Of a DNA stretch of 64,000 nucleotides, positions 60,336-64,000 are shown one piece after another. The stretch comes from Lactococcus paracarnosus (GTDB taxonomy: Bacteria > Bacillota > Bacilli > Lactobacillales > Streptococcaceae), in contig NZ_CP017195.1 of the NCBI RefSeq assembly GCF_006770285.1, positions 1,736,001 through 1,800,000 of the forward strand, written 5' to 3'. The notes under the pieces are model-generated. The model searched no databases. It had not been told where the DNA came from and saw only the letters and a program-made list of their open reading frames with translations. The stretch's first letter is position 1; every line of letters begins with the position of its first letter. The translations under genes and the position numbers were made by a program.

Positions 60336-61697
60336 TTAAATGAAACTGATAAAAACTTCAGCGATTGAAAAGTAAATAAAGACACTGGTTAAATCAGACA
60401 TGGTCGAAATAAATGGCCCAGAGGCAACAGCTGGGTCAAAGCCCAATCTATCCATACCGACTGGAATTAAAGATCCAGCAAGGTTAGCGACGGTAATGGC
60501 ACAAAACATGGCGACACCAACCGCAAGACCAAGCATGATATTGCCCTTCCACAAACTCACAACGATAAAAATCGTCAGACCTGTGACAGCTCCTGTTACC
60601 AAACCGGTGGTAATTTCTGCTAGAATCAAAGCGAAAAACGACTTATTTTCATCGTCATTAAGCGAAATACGACGGACTGATACTGCTAGAGACTGTGTCC
60701 CAGCATTACCTGCTGTTCCCGTAATTAAGCTGATAAAAATCGCCAAAACGGAAGCACGACTTACTAAACCATCAAAATGGTCGATGAGGCTAGCTGTCCC
60801 CATCCCCAAAAACAAGAGGGCGACTAACCAAGGTAAGCGTTTAGCCGCAGACTGAATGGGATTTTGATTGACATTATCGGTATTAACCCCGGCAAGACCA
60901 GAGTAATCGCTTTGCGCTTCATCGTCAATAACATCGATGATATCATCGACGGTTACAATCCCTAACATGAGATTATCATGGCTAACGACAGGCAGGGCGA
61001 GTAAGTCATAGTCCCTAAAATAACGAGCGACACGCTCTTGTGGCTCATCAACGTCAACCTTGATAATATGCTCATTCACAATATCAGATATCAGCGTATC
61101 ATCATGTGAAATCAAAAGGCTACGTAACGAAATAACACCCAGAAGTTGCTTACCACTGTCTAGGACATAGACATAGTAAATCGTTTCCGCATCTTCCGCG
61201 GTCGCCTTGATCACGGTCATAGCAGAGCTTACCGTTTGATTCGCAACAACTGCTACAAACTCAGTTGTCATTAATGACCCAGCAGTTTCCTCATCATAAT
61301 GCATGAGGTTACGTATCTCTGACACGTTTTCTGGTGCCATCAAGGTGAAAATGGAACGGCGTTCTCGCTTACTTAAATTCGTTAAAATATCTGCGGCATT
61401 ATCTGTTGACATCTCATCAAACATGGCAGATAGATATTCAGGAGAAATTTCTTTGAGATAGGGCTTGATATCAACTGCATCAAAATCTAGATTCTCAAAA
61501 ATTTCTGATAATTCTTGAGGGGATAGGATACTATAGAGTTCCATCCTCTCAGTTTCAGTAAAATCAAGATAAAACTGGGACTGATCATAAATATGATGAT
61601 CGAGAAACCCTTCCCTAAATGCTTGAATGTCGTTATCCTCAAGCAGTTCCTGTAACTCTAAAAAAACGTTTTGTGGATCTGGACTATTATCAGTCAT
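60336..61697 (-). CDS. mgtE: Magnesium transporter MgtE
   Basis: A Mg-gated Mg channel of 453 aa: N-terminal alpha-helical domain (about 1-130), two CBS domains (about 135-255, with LMTTEFVAV and LALPVVSHDNLMLGIVTVDDI), a plug helix and five membrane segments with the pore motif (GTAGNAGTQSLAVSVR, MFCAITVANLAGSLIPVGMDRLGFDPAVASGPF). The upstream 250 bp show no recognisable Mg riboswitch. Confidence 0.95.
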   Translation of the reverse strand: MTDNSPDPQNVFLELQELLEDNDIQAFREGFLDHHIYDQSQFYLDFTETERMELYSILSPQELSEIFENLDFDAVDIKPYLKEISPEYLSAMFDEMSTDNAADILTNLSKRERRSIFTLMAPENVSEIRNLMHYDEETAGSLMTTEFVAVVANQTVSSAMTVIKATAEDAETIYYVYVLDSGKQLLGVISLRSLLISHDDTLISDIVNEHIIKVDVDEPQERVARYFRDYDLLALPVVSHDNLMLGIVTVDDIIDVIDDEAQSDYSGLAGVNTDNVNQNPIQSAAKRLPWLVALLFLGMGTASLIDHFDGLVSRASVLAIFISLITGTAGNAGTQSLAVSVRRISLNDDENKSFFALILAEITTGLVTGAVTGLTIFIVVSLWKGNIMLGLAVGVAMFCAITVANLAGSLIPVGMDRLGFDPAVASGPFISTMSDLTSVFIYFSIAEVFISFI

Positions 61698-61950
61698 CTC
61701 TTAAGGACCTCCTTCATTCATTTTTTATTAAACAAAAAATCTGTTCATCAATACTAAGCTTTTACACAGATTATCATCTTTTTGCACAGTCGCCTATCCT
61801 TGCATTTATATGACTATCTGGTGCTAAGGTAACTGACTCAATACATTCAATCTCATCGTACTAATAGCGTGCTATTACGCACTTTGCCTTGTTATTATAA
61901 CGCAAAGCATTCGCCATGTAAACCATCTCTGCTTATTTGTATTGGTCACC

Positions 61951-62838
61951 TTAGAGCAATCGCGCCATATCCTTTGGTAAACTTGCCTCTAGATTGATGA
62001 TTTCCCCTGAAAAAGGATGACAAAAACTTAGCGTGTGACAGTGTAGCGCCTGTCGTAATATCTGATCTCGGTACCCACCATATAAATCATCCCCTAATAA
62101 AGGTGCACCTAAATAGGCAAAATGTACCCTTATCTGGTGGGTCCGACCTGTATGTAGCTGAATATCTACTAAGGTAAATTTGGCATGTGAGGCGACAGTC
62201 TGATAAGAAGTATGAGCATATTTAGCTGTTGGATGATGCTGATCTACAACTGCTCGTTCTATGATAGAGCCATCTTTACGACCAATCGGAACTTTAATCT
62301 CTCCAGCTGCTAATAATTGAGTTGACGTATGTACCAGTGCATAATAACGCTTAGTCAGCCCTTTTTGCTGCAATAACTTATCCATCCGACTATGGGCATA
62401 ACCATGCTTCGCAAACAGCATGAGACCGGATGTATCTTTATCTAATCTGGTCACAACATGTACTTTTTGGTTGTCATAACCCTGTGCTTTTAAGTAGCCC
62501 GCGACAAAGTTACTCATAGTCTTATCTGGATAGTTTTGACCTGTCACACTGGCAATACCAGCAGGCTTATCAATCACGAGTAAGTGGTCATCTTCATAGA
62601 CAATGTTTAAGGGCATTGCTTGCTGGACCAATGTAGGCGTCGCTTGTTCTGACGGAATATCTACAATAACTTGATCATTTTTTGCTAATTTAAAAATGGC
62701 ATTTTCTTTAATGCCATTGACCAACAATTGGCCCCCATCGAATTTGATTTTGGCCAATAATTTTTTTGAGATGCCCTGCTGCTTAAGTAAGGTTTTCAGC
62801 AATACACCGTCCTGAGTCGCGTTAAAGGTGAATCTCAT
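61951..62838 (-). CDS. RluA/RluD-family pseudouridine synthase
   Basis: A 295-aa RNA pseudouridine synthase with an S4-like N-terminal domain (SKKLLAKIKFDGGQLLVNG) and the catalytic motif VVTRLDKDTSGLMLFAK (Asp nucleophile), then HTGRTHQIRVHFA. The start is ATG 62838 (GGAGAAG upstream), overlapping the nadK stop. It is third in relQ-nadK-rluD-type order. Confidence 0.93.
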   Translation of the reverse strand: MRFTFNATQDGVLLKTLLKQQGISKKLLAKIKFDGGQLLVNGIKENAIFKLAKNDQVIVDIPSEQATPTLVQQAMPLNIVYEDDHLLVIDKPAGIASVTGQNYPDKTMSNFVAGYLKAQGYDNQKVHVVTRLDKDTSGLMLFAKHGYAHSRMDKLLQQKGLTKRYYALVHTSTQLLAAGEIKVPIGRKDGSIIERAVVDQHHPTAKYAHTSYQTVASHAKFTLVDIQLHTGRTHQIRVHFAYLGAPLLGDDLYGGYRDQILRQALHCHTLSFCHPFSGEIINLEASLPKDMARLL

Positions 62839-63653
62839 TTTACTTCTCCAATAAAGGCATTTTTCACACGATGCCAAAACCCAGTATGGCCACCATTTAC
62901 AAAGGCAATCTCCCCACCATCGAGGCTATAGGTAACTGAGGCGATCTTATCATAAAAATATTCTAACTGATCTACTGTTAGCAAATAATCATTGGCATCT
63001 TCTAAGACAAAGGTCACTGTGTCCTTAGCAGCTATAATCATAGGCGCACCAAGTGTTCGGTAAACAAGGTTGTTAAGAGAGGCCACCTCAGTCACTTGAA
63101 AAGCTTTGACCCGGGGATGCATCACTGCACCACCAATTGATTTATTATAGGCAGTCGATCCTGTTGGCGTTGATACCGACAAGCCGTCTCCTCTAAATTT
63201 TTCAAAGAGAAAATCTGAAATCTTAAAATCAGCAACCAAGGTTTTTGAGGCACGCTTAATAATAGATTCATTTAGTGCAAGGTGTGTCTTCACGCTACCA
63301 TCAGTAAAGTGAATTTGGACCTTTAAAAGCGGATATCTAAACGCTTCCGAAGGGTCTTCGTGCTTAATCGCATCTACTAATTTATCTAGTTCATGCTCCT
63401 GAAAATCAGCATAAAATCCTAAGTGTCCTGTATGGACCCCTATAAATCTGACAGTTGCAAGCTGCGTTTCATAGTAATGAAGTGCGGCTAATAAGGTGCC
63501 ATCTCCGCCAACAGAGATGACGATATCTGGCTGTTTTTCGTCAAATATAAAGCCAGCTGCAAGACATAATGCCTCTAGTTCAGCAGCTATGACTGTTGTT
63601 TTGTCATAGTGATTTTTTATTATCCAAACTTTTTTACCAGTTGTTTTCTTCAT
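62835..63653 (-). CDS. nadK: NAD kinase
   Basis: Phosphorylates NAD to NADP. About 272 aa, with GGDGT (VISVGGDGTLLAALHYY) and the conserved SVSTPTGSTAYNKSIGGAVMHP. The start could be ATG 63653 or an ATG three codons upstream; both overlap relQ. Order relQ-nadK is typical of streptococci and bacilli. Confidence 0.94.
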   Translation of the reverse strand: MKKTTGKKVWIIKNHYDKTTVIAAELEALCLAAGFIFDEKQPDIVISVGGDGTLLAALHYYETQLATVRFIGVHTGHLGFYADFQEHELDKLVDAIKHEDPSEAFRYPLLKVQIHFTDGSVKTHLALNESIIKRASKTLVADFKISDFLFEKFRGDGLSVSTPTGSTAYNKSIGGAVMHPRVKAFQVTEVASLNNLVYRTLGAPMIIAAKDTVTFVLEDANDYLLTVDQLEYFYDKIASVTYSLDGGEIAFVNGGHTGFWHRVKNAFIGEVK

Positions 63654-64000
63654 CAAAATCATCCCGATTTTCTACGCCATCATCAACCTTGCGGCGTGAT
63701 GGGTTAAATAGCAGCTGTGCTTCTTGGATTTCTTCACGAATCTTACTCATCTCTTCATCTAATGCAAAAGCTATCTTAGCTGTTGTTGCTAGACGTGTTT
63801 TCAGCTCCTCTGGAAAAACTCCTTGATACTTATAGTTGAGAGAATGCTCGATTGTTGCCCAAAAATTCATAGCTAAGGTTCTTATCTGAATCTCAGCAAA
63901 TATTTTTTTCTGACCGTTCACCATCTCAACTGGATATTCAATCACGACATGATAACTTCTATAGCCAGATTCTTTTTGATGATTAATGTAATCACGTTCT
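63634..64000 (-). CDS. relQ: Small alarmone synthetase RelQ (partial, 5' end outside window)
   Basis: The C-terminal 121 codons of a (p)ppGpp synthetase. The frame is open to the right edge and includes KESGYRSYHVV and the RelA/SpoT synthetase signature EIQIRTLAMNFWATIEHSLNYKY. No HD hydrolase domain fits into the small synthetase order upstream of nadK, so RelQ is preferred to RelA. The start lies beyond position 64000. Confidence 0.85.
   Translation of the reverse strand, partial: ERDYINHQKESGYRSYHVVIEYPVEMVNGQKKIFAEIQIRTLAMNFWATIEHSLNYKYQGVFPEELKTRLATTAKIAFALDEEMSKIREEIQEAQLLFNPSRRKVDDGVENRDDFDEENNW

Noticed and set aside
61698-61950. Magnesium riboswitch (M-box or ykoK type) upstream of mgtE
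   Set aside because: I found no conserved core or terminator structure in the 250 bp ahead of mgtE.

Overview
The window is AT-rich Firmicute DNA, almost all of it coding on the minus strand. Gene content and order point to the Streptococcaceae, most likely Lactococcus in the broad sense (Pseudolactococcus included). The pointers are efp-asp23-nusB, recU-pbp1A opposite a DUF1273 gene, a leuABCD cluster with a small DUF1294 gene between leuB and leuC, sufCDSUB, and relQ-nadK-rluD. The species is inferred; no 16S or other marker lies in the window.

Layout. 1-12.5 kb: housekeeping (nusB, asp23, efp, pepP, mprF, two alpha/beta hydrolases, a FUSC membrane protein, tRNA-Cys, pbp1A, recU). 12.5-19.1 kb: a catabolic operon with a BglG/LicT antiterminator, a beta-glucoside-type PTS EIIBCA, a cytoplasmic Cys-type sulfatase, its radical-SAM maturase and a TauE/SafE exporter. 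It is controlled by a cre site and two antiterminator/terminator modules. 19.2-27.1 kb: a sortase-assembled pilus operon with two class C sortases, one backbone pilin and one very long ORF that fuses a tip adhesin to a basal pilin. 27.3-29.0 kb: a tyrosine recombinase inside a segment bounded by 32-bp perfect inverted repeats. The segment carries an outward-facing promoter that would point at the pilus operon after inversion. 29.4-33.5 kb: a BirA-box operon (bioY, acyl-CoA ligase, thiolase, two hot-dog proteins, a truncated ketoreductase). 33.6-36.8 kb: a wall-anchored M60 metalloprotease with a MucBP-like repeat. 37-38.3 kb: MBL hydrolase and glyoxalase I, the latter behind a palindromic operator. 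38.7-45.4 kb: suf operon with tgt inserted between sufU and sufB. 45.5-51.9 kb: tagO, mecA, an amino-acid ABC pair, msmK, a DEAD-box helicase. 52-57.3 kb: leuABCD with a leader-peptide attenuator and a frameshifted leuA. 57.4-64 kb: a second amino-acid ABC transporter, an FKBP, mgtE, rluD, nadK and a partial relQ.

Together the central 24 kb looks like a mucosal or host-glycan lifestyle block: sulfated sugar import and desulfation, an adhesive pilus with a possible phase switch, and a mucin-directed surface protease. The strongest leads are the candidate invertible pilus switch (27345-29035) and the two-in-one pilin polyprotein (23305-27042).
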